A DNA stretch of 64,000 bases from Conchocele bisecta (lineage: Eukaryota > Mollusca > Bivalvia > Lucinida > Thyasiridae), in the NCBI GenBank assembly GCA_029237695.1, contig CM055265.1, positions 108,302,773 through 108,366,772 on the forward strand, given 5' to 3'. The notes beneath the pieces are model-generated. The model was not told the DNA's origin, ran no database searches, and saw nothing but the letters and a program-made list of their open reading frames with translations. Below, piece after piece: positions 54,565-64,000 of this stretch. The position numbers were made by a program, and so were the translations under genes. Each line of letters starts with the position of its first letter. Positions within the stretch are counted from its first letter, which is position 1.

Positions 54565-54765
54565 CTGGATTGAATTGGTTGGTTGAGTGGCTGGATGTTT
54601 AGTTGGTTGGTTGGTTGGATGTTTTGGTGTTTGGTTGGTTGATTGATGTGTTTGTTGATGTGTTCATTTATTTCTTCACTGATTGATTGGTGTGTTTGTT
54701 GATTTATTCTTGTGTTTGTTGATTGCTTGTTTGCTTGATTGATTGATTGATCAGTTGATGATGCT
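54565..54765. repeat. TTGG/TGAT/TGTT simple repeats
   Basis: Low-complexity 'ggttggttggttggatgttt' and 'ttgatgtgtttgttgatgtg' upstream of exon 1. Confidence 0.65.
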
Positions 54766-56072
54766 GTGTTGAATGGTTAATTACATTAGAACATATTCTC
54801 TTAAAACATCCATGTTGTACCTTATTTAAGTGTTCCACTTTACAATGGTAAAAGACCGAAATTCACTCACAATAGGAAAGGGTCCTTACCATGAATGTGT
54901 TCCTTGTATCTGAGCCTAACTAGGTGCAACGGAGCAATATACAGAGCAAATATGGCGATTATGAATTGATATTCACCAAAAACATGACAGGTCCGATTGC
55001 TAACTGGTGGCAATCCATTTCCCTGACAGTTCCATTGGGCTAACTGCCCTGCACTTACATCAATAGTGCCTTCTTACAAACATAATGGCACTAACTTGCC
55101 AACTCAATTTGTAACACATGGTGGGGAAATGGTACCTACAGGTATGACTTCTTGCAATTGGAAGTGAAGAGCTATCAAGCACTTCACTTGCAATTGCAAG
55201 AAGTAATATTCTGAATGTTTCTCATCATGGCAGCAACAGCTCTACTCTGGCAATTGCTAGAAGTAACATTGGCAGCTCATATCATTTGCAATGTTCACAA
55301 TTCATTGCCTTTAAGTAGACACTGCACATTTCATTGCAATTATTGTTGCAAGAAGTCATATGCTGTGGCTGTAGTCAGGGCAGTGTGTACATTTCATTTG
55401 CAATGTGCACATTTTATTGCATTTAAGTAGACACTGGACATTTCATTGAAACTATTTTGTTTACAAATGGAACCAAGTTGTATATACAGCATGCTGAGTT
55501 GGGTGTACATTGGTTATAAATGATAAGGTGCGTATTCTATGATGTTCTAGCTGGCATATTTGACAAAGCTGCTTTAGCAAAGTCCATTGAAGTATCAGAA
55601 TTGGTGCTATTATAGGGTGAGGTTCAGAACATGGGAATAATTGGGACATGGACAGTTGGCCACTTTAAAAACGTCCAGGGGGCCTCGTAACTGGGACGAC
55701 AAAGTGCAGCTAGAACAAGTGGAATTTTTACATTAACAAGTAGTAACAGATCTGTCTGCAAATCCACACAGTCTAACCAGGTCCTACATTGGTTGCCATT
55801 CTGTCAAAGCAAACTTGGTGTAGGTCTTTGAAAAACAATGTTGATCTATCACTGACCAATCACGGATTGAACAAGTGTATGATAATGATCGGCACATACT
55901 CCGGCCACAAATGTCCTAAGCCATTTTTTTGCAAACCCGGAGTGTTGTTAAGGTCACTCACAAGGTCAATAGCTTGAGATTTATCTAAAGTGTAATGCCA
56001 TACTTCAAACTGATTATTATTGAGTATTATGACAAACATTAGATACTAATATTCAACAAGCTCTGCGGAATT
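54766..56072. other. No gene; small palindrome at 55147-55204
   Basis: 'acttcttgcaattggaagtg' and 'cacttgcaattgcaagaagt' form a hairpin. 'tttgcaatgtncac' motifs repeat loosely at 55265-55440. I searched for an upstream TIAM exon here and found none. Confidence 0.4.
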
Positions 56073-56270
56073 AACTCTTTGCATGCTGGGAAATTTGTGG
56101 GCTATAAATAGTTCAAAAATAGCGGACAACAAATCATCATAATTATTTTCTTGTATTTCTCCCCGTAAATATCAGGAATATGTCTTGGATTTTCATTAGA
56201 ATTGTGTCCGGAGGACACAATTCTAATGAAATTTCAAGACATATTTACAGAGAGAAATAAAACATATACT
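56073..56270. mobile_element. Family V foldback element
   Basis: 'ctctttgcatgctgggaaat' start, hairpin 'atgtcttggattttcattag' / 'aatgaaatttcaagacatat' with centre 'gtccggaggac'. Confidence 0.6.
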
Positions 56271-56309
56271 CCTAATTCGTTTGGCGGATATTTATTTATT
56301 GTAGGTACT

Positions 56310-57739
56310 TACAGTCAAACTTGTCTTAAGCAAGCGGCCATGGGAAAGTCCAAAATTGCTTGCTTAACACAGGTGGGTGCTTAATGGAGGTTCATCTTGG
56401 ACCGACTTATAACTTGTTCCATATAGATTTATATGTACAATTAATGTACAGTCAAACTTGTCTTAAGTTCATATGTACATCATGATATACAGTGTTTACT
56501 TTAACCCCCCCTGAATCCGCTACTGGATAATGTAAATACAATATGCACAATAGAATGGATTATCAAACGGAACGTTTAATAATTTGATGGGTCAATCGAG
56601 TGTTTGTTGTTACAATATGTACCAGTTCGTCCGAAAATCACCAGTTTGTCTGGCGTATGTAGTACTTGCACATTATGATGCATGCAAATTAATCCGTTTA
56701 AGTTCACTTAAAATATAATTTATGAACTTGGATGTGCATAAATTCTGTATATTTAGTGAATACCAAACTGAATTATCATAAAAATCGGGTTACGTTAACA
56801 TCGATTGGAAAAAGTTGCAAAAGGACGAAACTACGTAGGTACGAAATAGCCGAAATTGTCCGTGATATTTACAGACTTTTTCATGTTTTCTGACAATACA
56901 GTTAGCCATATTTGGTTGAAATAAACGCGTGTTTGCGTGTTTGCATGTGTTTTTTTTTTCTGGTTGAGAGTATTCGGAGGGAGTTAACTATACCGGCCTT
57001 TACTTATCAGCGATTGGCTGTACTGTATAAATAACTTGGCCACGAGAATAACACGTGTTTTGAACTGACAACTATAGTAGCCAGAAGCAATGTTTGGCCA
57101 CAGGTGGAAGACTCGGACCTATGACACCGAAAAAATGCCTATTAAAAAAAATCCCATTGCCCCACCCACTTGGTCTCGTGCATTACCATCTTCCTTTATA
57201 GAAGATGGTAATGTACGAGACCAAGTGGGTGGGGTAATGGGATTTTTTTAATAGGCATTTTTTTGGTATCATATGTCCGAGTCTTCCACCTGTGTGTTTG
57301 GCTAGGGGAATTATTTAAACTATCGACCCGTGACTTTTATTGTCACAGCGAGTAGGCATGATTTTAGTGAATCGCGTAATGATGTGATGAAAATTTGGTC
57401 AAACAATCGGGTGTCAAAAAACAAATTGAAATGGTATTGTAAACAGTTTGGCAGGCCTGCAATTAGCGAGATTTAGGTCACTGGGTGGGAAATGGGGATT
57501 ACCTGAACGAATTTGGTTCCAGCTTTTTTTTTAGAATTTCCGATATTTTCCGAGAATGGTCGCTAAAACGAGGATTTCGAGTCAAAATGGACGATTTTGC
57601 ATGGCCGTTGCCCGCGTTAGACAGGTTCACGCTTAATACAGGTGCATTTTAGAGTAATTTTCATTGGGGGGAAATAAAATGGCCGCTTAACGGAGGGAGA
57701 CGCTTAATACAGGTGGCCGTTAGTACAGGTGCGACTGTA
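56310..57739. mobile_element. Long family D-type element, 1.43 kb
   Basis: TA-CAGTCAAACTTGTCTTAAG at the left and GTACAGGTGCGACTG-TA at the right. The end is partly repeated inside ('tacagtcaaacttgtcttaa' again at 56449). Element K nested at 57098. Non-coding. Confidence 0.7.
57098..57293. mobile_element. Element K nested in a long D element
   Basis: 'cacaggtggaagactcggac' and 'gtccgagtcttccacctgtg', with long perfect inner arms around 'accatcttcctttatagaag'. Confidence 0.8.
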
Positions 57740-57782
57740 TAACCATCATCCATAATAATAGTGCATATTGTTCGCTGACTGA

Positions 57783-57997
57783 TTAACCCTTAGACCGCTA
57801 CACACAACAATTGTCGTCTGCAGTTGCTTTATTATCTTGCCTTATTTCTCAATAAAAACATGGTTTCCAATGGAAATGATTCTGATGTGCTGTCAAAGCA
57901 TGTTGTAAATTATTCTAAAGTGCTGTCAAAGCATGTTTTTGATGATAAAATAGAAAATACACAGCAGACGACAAAACGATAACAGTGTAAGGGTTAA
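57783..57997. mobile_element. Family B element, TTAA-flanked
   Basis: TTAA-CCCTTAGACCGC to ACAGTGTAAGGG-TTAA. The left hairpin arm is partly deleted. Confidence 0.75.
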
Positions 57998-58124
57998 TGA
58001 AGATCTGGATGATGAATGGTGAAAAAGTGTAGACCATGATCAGACTGCACAGATGAGCAGGCTGTTATGGACTAACATTGGTGGTAAAGGATATATTAAG
58101 TTTTTCAGTTTCAAGGTGTATGAT

Positions 58125-58553
58125 CACGTGGTTTCCTAACCCGATTTTCTGACGTGACGTAATCTGTGACGTCATTTTTACAGTAGATTTTCATTAAAAT
58201 CTTCCTAACAAACGGATGGATGTTGATGATATGTAGCGCACCAAATACGATGGCATATGTGTTTTATGGGTGCTCTGAAAGTTCTTTACAATTTCACAAA
58301 CAATCGAGTACCGTTTATTTCTTACATTCACGTGCCCTAGTTTTTATTAACATTTACGGTAACCGATTCTTCGTTAAAATGACATAATGATGAGACTAAA
58401 GCCGCCTATACAATAAAGGGCAACGTGTACCGCATTTGCTGCTGTATATGTCATAAAAATATGTCATCCCATTAGCAAGATATTAAAGAAAATCTACTGT
58501 AAACACATCTAAAAAACATGACGTCATGCCGTTCGGAAACCACCTGATCCTCC
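58125..58553. mobile_element. Foldback of about 430 bp
   Basis: 'tcacgtggtttcctaac' and 'cggaaaccacctga', with 'ttacagtagattttcattaa' / 'agaaaatctactgtaaacac' inside. Confidence 0.6.
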
Positions 58554-58949
58554 ACCTTGAGTTTATGGCCTAAATATATGGCAAGTGTCACTTTGGATTC
58601 ATTGATTTATTCCTTCATTTACTGCTTACATCATTCAATTAGTGGAGACCATAATACATCTTTTATAATAGCTGCTGTTTAATTGGCAAAAAATTATGTA
58701 ATCCAAGTTGAAAGCTGGTGCAACTCTCAGAATAACGAGACATTTAAACATGTGGAAGTAATTCACATTATATACGCAAGGTGAGAGTGGTGGCTGCGCT
58801 TCTAATGACTGCTGTAATGTCCCTTTTTGTGAACTGGTCGTCAAATTTATTAAGTTAACAGATGCACATTGACCACAGAAGTATATGTTGATGATATAAA
58901 CATGTTGAATCGGGCATCGAGCTCAATACAATGTATCACAGATCTGAAA
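58554..58949. other. No feature seen
   Basis: No repeat family or exon recognised. Confidence 0.4.
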
Positions 58950-59540
58950 ACTAATTTCGCTGATGTTCCATTGGTTGAATGATGTCACATGATGTTATAA
59001 ATGATATTAGTGTGATGGCAAGGTGTTATTAAGTCCACATTTCTACTTACTTTTTTCAAAATCATAAAATGTTACCTGATATTTTGAATACCAGGGTACA
59101 GGTCTCGAGATAAGCTTTGTGTCTAAAGCGTACTATACCCCCTGATTTCAAAATCATTGCGTATTTTACTATCACAAATGGATTATTGATTTTCTTCATT
59201 ATTAAATAGGTAACAAATGATAAAAACAATATAACAAATTTAAACACTCACTTATTTGAGTTGCAAAAAGCAAACACTGTTTGCTTTTTGCAACTCAACT
59301 AAGTGAATTTTCAACTTTATGACAGTATGTTCACTACTCAATTTGAAAATCAATGCGTATTTTCACATTGCTGTGCGCATTTTGTACTCCCATTTTTGAT
59401 AATCAGCGTATTCAGCTAAAATAATTGCGTAAAATATGCCAATACACAACTTATCTGGAGCTCCGAGGGTAACAGTTTAACAGGCATAAACTGTTACCTG
59501 ATAAATAGAATACTAGTACCAACATACCGGTAGTATCTTT
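58950..59540. mobile_element. Family H element split by family I
   Basis: 'gatgtcacatgatgttataa', 'aaaatgttacctgatatttt' and 'gaataccagggta' precede the I element (59103-59465), and 'gttacctgataaatagaata' follows it. Confidence 0.55.
59103..59465. mobile_element. Family I foldback element
   Basis: 'ctcgagataagctttgtgtc' at the left and 'cttatctggagctccg' at the right; centre 'gcaaaaagcaaacactgttt' and complement. Confidence 0.7.
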
Positions 59541-59559
59541 TGCTATCAGGCTCTGCTCT

Positions 59560-59864
59560 GTAGCCGATTTCACGAACATTGCAAAGTATACTTTTCTAGC
59601 AAAGTATACTTTGAGGGAGTAATCATTTATTTTTCCTGAAATGCATTATTTCATATAGAACTAACCACTGTATATATTTGATAATTAAAAGTATGCAGAA
59701 TTATTATACTGAATTTATTACATTATCACAGCCAAAATGGCTGTGATAATGTAATAAATTCAGTATAATAAAAATTAATAAATTTATCCTAAAATTGAAA
59801 ATTTCTCCCTCAAAGTATACTTTGCTAGATAAGTATACTTTGCAATGTTGGTGAAATAGGCTAC
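59560..59864. mobile_element. Family G element
   Basis: 'gtagccgatttcacgaacat' to 'ttggtgaaataggctac', 305 bp. Confidence 0.8.
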
Positions 59865-59944
59865 AGAAACGGTATCAATTCCTCAGCATTTCAAGCTGAG
59901 CCAAGTATCTCTTGCATTATTATTACGTCCGTACCATAAAATAT

Positions 59945-60456
59945 TTAATAATTCCAGCACAAAAATATTTACACAATTCCCTAACATTTGATTGACCCGT
60001 ACCAAGTCGCTGACCAAAATTTATATTGCAGAAAACTCCCACGCCGAACTACTTTCCGTAACCGTGAGGCGCAGTTAAAATAATTCTTAAGAAAACGGAA
60101 AATGAACACATTTTCTTGATGAATTTATTTCAAATGCTGGAATTATAAGGAATGAATGGCCTCTTTGTGGAATTTATCGGGGTATAAACTTGGAAAAGTC
60201 GCGGGAATACTGGACGAAGGCCGGAAGTTTATATCCCCGATAAATTCAACAAAAATGCCATTCATTCCTTATAATTTCAGCATTTGAAATAAATTCATCA
60301 AGAAAATTTGTTCATTTTCCGTTTTCTTAAGAATTATTTTAACTGCGCCTGACGGTTACGGAAAGTAGTTTGGCATGCGAGTTTACTTGAGAGACTTGCG
60401 ACGGACCAATCCAATGTTAGGGAACTGTGTAAATATTTTTGTGCTGCAATTATTAA
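59945..60456. mobile_element. Family L foldback, complete
   Basis: 'cagcacaaaaatatttacac' and 'gtgtaaatatttttgtgctg' as inverted ends about 510 bp apart; both arms are nearly identical for more than 200 bp. Confidence 0.8.
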
Positions 60457-60555
60457 TTGATAAATAGAATACACAAATAGTATCTTTAGCTATCAGACCC
60501 TGCTAGGCAAGCCTCAGAATTCCAACAAGTTTTCAAGCTGAGCCCAAAACTAGCC

Positions 60556-60709
60556 AGGGCCTGGTTGTTCAAAACATCAGTTAGCTTAACGGACTGTTAA
60601 ATCCTTAACTGAATGGTTAAAATCTCTGTTAAAACAGAGATTTTAACCATTCAGTTAAGGATTTAACAGTCCGTTAAGCTAACGGATGTTTTGAGCAACC
60701 GGACCCTGA
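60556..60709. mobile_element. Family E element with a longer hairpin
   Basis: 'agggcctggttgttcaaaac' to 'gttttgagcaaccggaccct'; centre 'aaaatctctgttaaaacaga'. Confidence 0.75.
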
Positions 60710-60839
60710 TATTCTCAATAACGCAGATACAGCCTGTGGATCAGCTGACCAAGTTATATCACTGGTGACTAGTAAATGTGTGAGCAACTGCAGAGGACAG
60801 ACAGGTCATACCGTGAAATGTCTCTTTCATCCCGAAGTA

Positions 60840-61060
60840 ACAGGAATGGATTTTGATATGTTAATTTTGCAACCAATCCAAACGTCACAAAATGATTTTC
60901 AGACTAGTCCATTTATGAAAGGGTGTGTTTTTGTTCTCAAAAATATGAAAATTACTTGTGAAAAGTGCAGATCCTGATGAGACGGCTCATCACGAGCCGG
61001 CTCATCTGGATCTACACGTTTAGCCAATACCACTATACAGGCCTGTGGTGTTGAAAGTGT
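60840..61060. mobile_element. Family C element, outer ends decayed
   Basis: 'tggattttgatatgttaatt', 'gatgagacggctcatcacga' and 'ggcctgtggtgttgaaagtg'. Confidence 0.65.
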
Positions 61061-61365
61061 TATTACTGTGAAAATCGTAATTGATTTTCGCCACAAATGT
61101 CTTGTTTTGCATTCAATTAATGAATGGATCGTGAAATTCAATGGCATTTCCAGACAAGCCGATTACCCCCGCTGATGTGCAGTGGCGTTAACACGACTGT
61201 CTGCAACAGGTAATTGTTATTTCATGTAAAACAGATGCATCAATTCAATGATGCTGATTTCGCCAATTTTCTTCAGATCGATGTAATATGAAAAGACATT
61301 GATTTACATTGTACATGTAAATTCCATTAAAATATGAATCTGGCAAATAATGTAATCCCGGATCA

Positions 61366-61669
61366 GTAGCCTATTTCACCAACATTGCAAAGTATACTTT
61401 TCTAGCAAAGTATACTTTGAGGGAGAAATCCTTTATTTTTCCAAAAATGCATTATGTCATTAGAACTAACGACCGCATATAGTTGATGATTAAAAGTATG
61501 CAGAATTATTATACTGAATTTATTACATTATCACAGCCAAAATGGCTATGATAATGTAATAAATTCAGTATAATAAAAAATAATAAATTTATCATTAAAT
61601 TGAAAATTTCTCCCTCAAATTATACTTTGCTAGATAAGTATGCTTTGCAATTTTTATAAAATCGGCTAC
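61366..61669. mobile_element. Family G element
   Basis: 'gtagcctatttcaccaacat' to 'tataaaatcggctac'. Confidence 0.8.
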
Positions 61670-61963
61670 AGATTGTGCAGATATATAGAATGACCTGGAT
61701 CGACTCTAGTCGAACACACTATAATGGCTCCTTTACACAACATACCATGTGACATAAGTCCTTTTTACAAGCAATTAGGCACGAAAATATACAATTTGGA
61801 CCGGATTTCTATAAATAAATTCAAAGGGAGATAACTAGTTACAATCGCTGATTGAAACCTTCATTAACAATTAGGGGTTATACCATAGATTCACCTGTGA
61901 AGATATACCTGTCATCAAATTGATAAACAGAAGATATCATATACAATGCCACCTTGTTAGACT

Positions 61964-62210
61964 AACCCTTACACCGCTATCTTAATCTTTTGTCGGCTGC
62001 TGTTTATTTTCTATTTTCCATTTTTATCATCAAAAACATCATTTGACAGCACTTTAGAATAATTTACAACATGCTTTGACAGCACTTCAGAATCATTTCC
62101 GATGGAAATGATTCTGAAGTGCTGTCAAAACGTGTTTTTATTGAGAAATAAGGCAATATATAAACGCAACAGCAGACGACAATTGTTGTGTGCGGCGGTC
62201 TAAGGGCTAA
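61964..62210. mobile_element. Family B element
   Basis: 'ctaacccttacaccgctatc' to 'ggcggtctaagggctaa'. The TTAA has one change on each side. Left arm with internal duplication. Confidence 0.7.
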
Positions 62211-62398
62211 TATTGCATTACAGAATACACTATTGCATTACTGCTATGCGATATTATTAATTGTCAAATGCACAAAATTAAATAATAATACAATTATTCC
62301 ACACAGATGATTAACTTATTGCATGGTATATCATATAAGTTGGCACGGGCTGACGAAAGGGACATTACTACGGCTGCGACCAGCACGGTCCCAGATCA

Positions 62399-62703
62399 GT
62401 AACCTATTACATCAACATTGCAAAGTATACTTATCTTGCTAAATATACTTTGAGGAAGAGATTTTCAATTTAAGGATACATTTATTAATTTTTATTATAC
62501 TGAATTTATTACATTATCACAGCCATTTTGGCTGTGATAATGTAATAAATTCAGAATAATAATTCTGCATACTTTTAATCATCAAATATATGCAGTCGTT
62601 AGTTCTATATGAAATAATGCATTTCGGGAAAAATAAATGATTACTCCCTCAAAGTATACTTTGCTAGATAAGTATGCTCAGAAATTTTGGTGAAATCGGC
62701 TAC
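62399..62703. mobile_element. Family G element
   Basis: 'gtaacctattacatcaacat' to 'ttttggtgaaatcggctac', 305 bp. Confidence 0.8.
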
Positions 62704-62761
62704 TGACTCTGCTGTTTACTATTCAATAAGAATGGTACTTCATAGCGGTCAGCCAAAAAAA

Positions 62762-63109
62762 AAAGCCCTTAGATCGCTACTCACTACAATTGTCGTCTGC
62801 TGTTGCTTTTATATCTTGCCTTATTTCTCAATAAAAACATGGTTTGACAGCACTTCAGACACGCTGTCAAAGCATGTTGTAAATTATTCTAATGTGCTGT
62901 CAAAGCATGTTTTTATTGAGAAATAAGGCAAGATATAAAAGCAACAGCGGACGACAATTGAATGGAAATGATTCTGAACTGCTGTCAAAGCATGTTGTAA
63001 ATTATTCTAAAGTGCTGTGAAAGCATGTTTTTGATGATAAAATGGAAAATAGAAAACAAACAACATAAACAACATACGACAAAAAAATTAAGACAGCGGT
63101 CTAAGGGTT
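62762..63109. mobile_element. Two merged family B elements
   Basis: 'gcccttagatcgctactcac' left end, one complete right half to 'agcggacgacaattg' at 62960, then a second centre and right half to 'gcggtctaagggttaa'. Confidence 0.65.
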
Positions 63110-63691
63110 AATGGTAAATTAAATTTGATTGTGCTATAGGATTTAAGATCAGGATATAAAATCGGGACGAATGACTAAAAATGTCTCTTTTGTCAGCTTT
63201 GGCCAATACATATTGCTGACAATGTACACCTAGTATGTATATATGCAATCACACTCATTTGTGCCATGGGCTTGTAAAAACGCACTGACTACACGTGTGA
63301 CCAGTGTAGATCCTGATCAGTATTTGCAATTATTCAGTCAATAGATGATCAGGACTATCTACGCTGGTCACAAATGCCGCAACATTCAGTTTCTCAGCCG
63401 GTGGCCAATTTACAAATCTTTATCCAAATGACACAGATCAGTACCTGATTGTTTAATGTAATTGGGCAGTAAATTTAATCTGGGTAGATAACAGACCCCA
63501 ATTATGTGCCACACACTGCCACAGTTGTAGGCACTACCTCCTGCAAGCTAAATGTACAATAATTCCCCAAACTCAGATTTGAGGCCCGAGCCTGCATTTG
63601 AGCTCCACAAACTAGGGCTTGAGCTGTCGATGTGCACAAAAATTCACCAAACCCTGGTTTGAGGTCGAGGTCTCAAGCCCGCGTTTGAGCT
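63110..63691. other. No gene; repeat O at 63295-63380
   Basis: 'gtagatcctgatcagtattt' and 'gatgatcaggactatctacg' are a repeat O pair. 'tttgaggcccgagcctgcat', 'gggcttgagctgtcgatg' and 'tttgaggtcgaggtctcaag' form loose inverted and direct repeats around 63580-63690. Confidence 0.45.
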
Positions 63692-63913
63692 TTAACCCTT
63701 TCACACCTAACTAACTGAAATGGATTTTGATATGTTAATTTTGCAACCAATCCAATCATCACAAAATGATTTTCAGACTAGTCTCAAAGATATGAAAATT
63801 ACTTGCAAAAAGTGCAGATACTGATGAGACGGTTCGTCATGAGCCAGCTCATCTGGATCTATACTGTTTGCCAATACCACTATAGATACAGGTCTGTGGT
63901 GTTGAAAGGTTAA
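63692..63913. mobile_element. Family C element, TTAA-flanked
   Basis: TTAA-CCCTTTCACACC to GTGTTGAAAGG-TTAA; inserted into the 'aaccctgg(c/t)ttgagg' repeat that surrounds it. Confidence 0.75.
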
Positions 63914-64000
63914 ACCCTGGCTTGAGGAATTATTGTGCAGTTGACGAGTAACTACCAATCAAGATCACTATGGCATGTTTTTCACAAACCAGGGTTTGGA

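Overview
This is a window of animal genomic DNA, not a bacterial or viral sequence. It has short exons with GT/AG borders spread over about 46 kb, very dense foldback transposon relics, tRNA-derived SINEs and minisatellites. The repeat style (many small perfect-hairpin elements, 'gaccttgacctt' tandem repeats, tRNA-type SINEs) and the protein sequence suggest a mollusc, most likely a bivalve. That placement is inference. || One protein-coding gene could be supported. It lies on the minus strand, and its last 18 exons can be read from 54564 down to a stop codon at 8713. Joined, they encode 1136 residues in one frame with every intron phase consistent: the N-terminal PH domain (PHn), a coiled-coil/Ex-type segment, a Ras-binding domain (RBD), a PDZ domain, a DH (RhoGEF) domain, a C-terminal PH domain (PHc) and a serine-rich tail ending in Asp-Thr-Glu-Cys. 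This order is specific to the TIAM1/TIAM2/still life family of Rac exchange factors. The start codon and 5' exons are not visible and presumably lie beyond 64000. || Layout: 1-8712 is downstream intergenic DNA packed with foldback elements, including a 1.45 kb pogo-like element at 6986-8439. 8713-54564 is the TIAM-type gene. 54565-64000 is more repeat-rich DNA, probably a 5' intron. Repeats recur as families, lettered here A-V. A, B and C are TTAA-flanked foldbacks with CCC/GGG ends (piggyBac-like). D is a family with TA-flanked CAGT...ACTG ends (pogo/Tigger-like), from 60 bp to 1.4 kb. E-L, T and V are other palindromic elements. S1-S5 are SINE or SINE-like. O, P and R are further bivalve-type repeats. 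|| The most interesting signal is that ends of TIAM exons, usually with the splice donor, have been copied into the neighbouring intron at several places (near 53951, 38961, 39123, 29321, 19196, and a 5' end at 26420). In the DH domain one exon-intron junction has been amplified into a roughly 18-unit, 40-bp minisatellite, so the true splice donor is the first of an array of near-identical donors. Several exons also have a transposon within 10-25 bp of a splice site. Nested insertions allow target-site duplications to be proven inside the window: TTAA for family B, 8 bp for a hAT-like element, TA for family D and for a long AATAAACGCC-type element.
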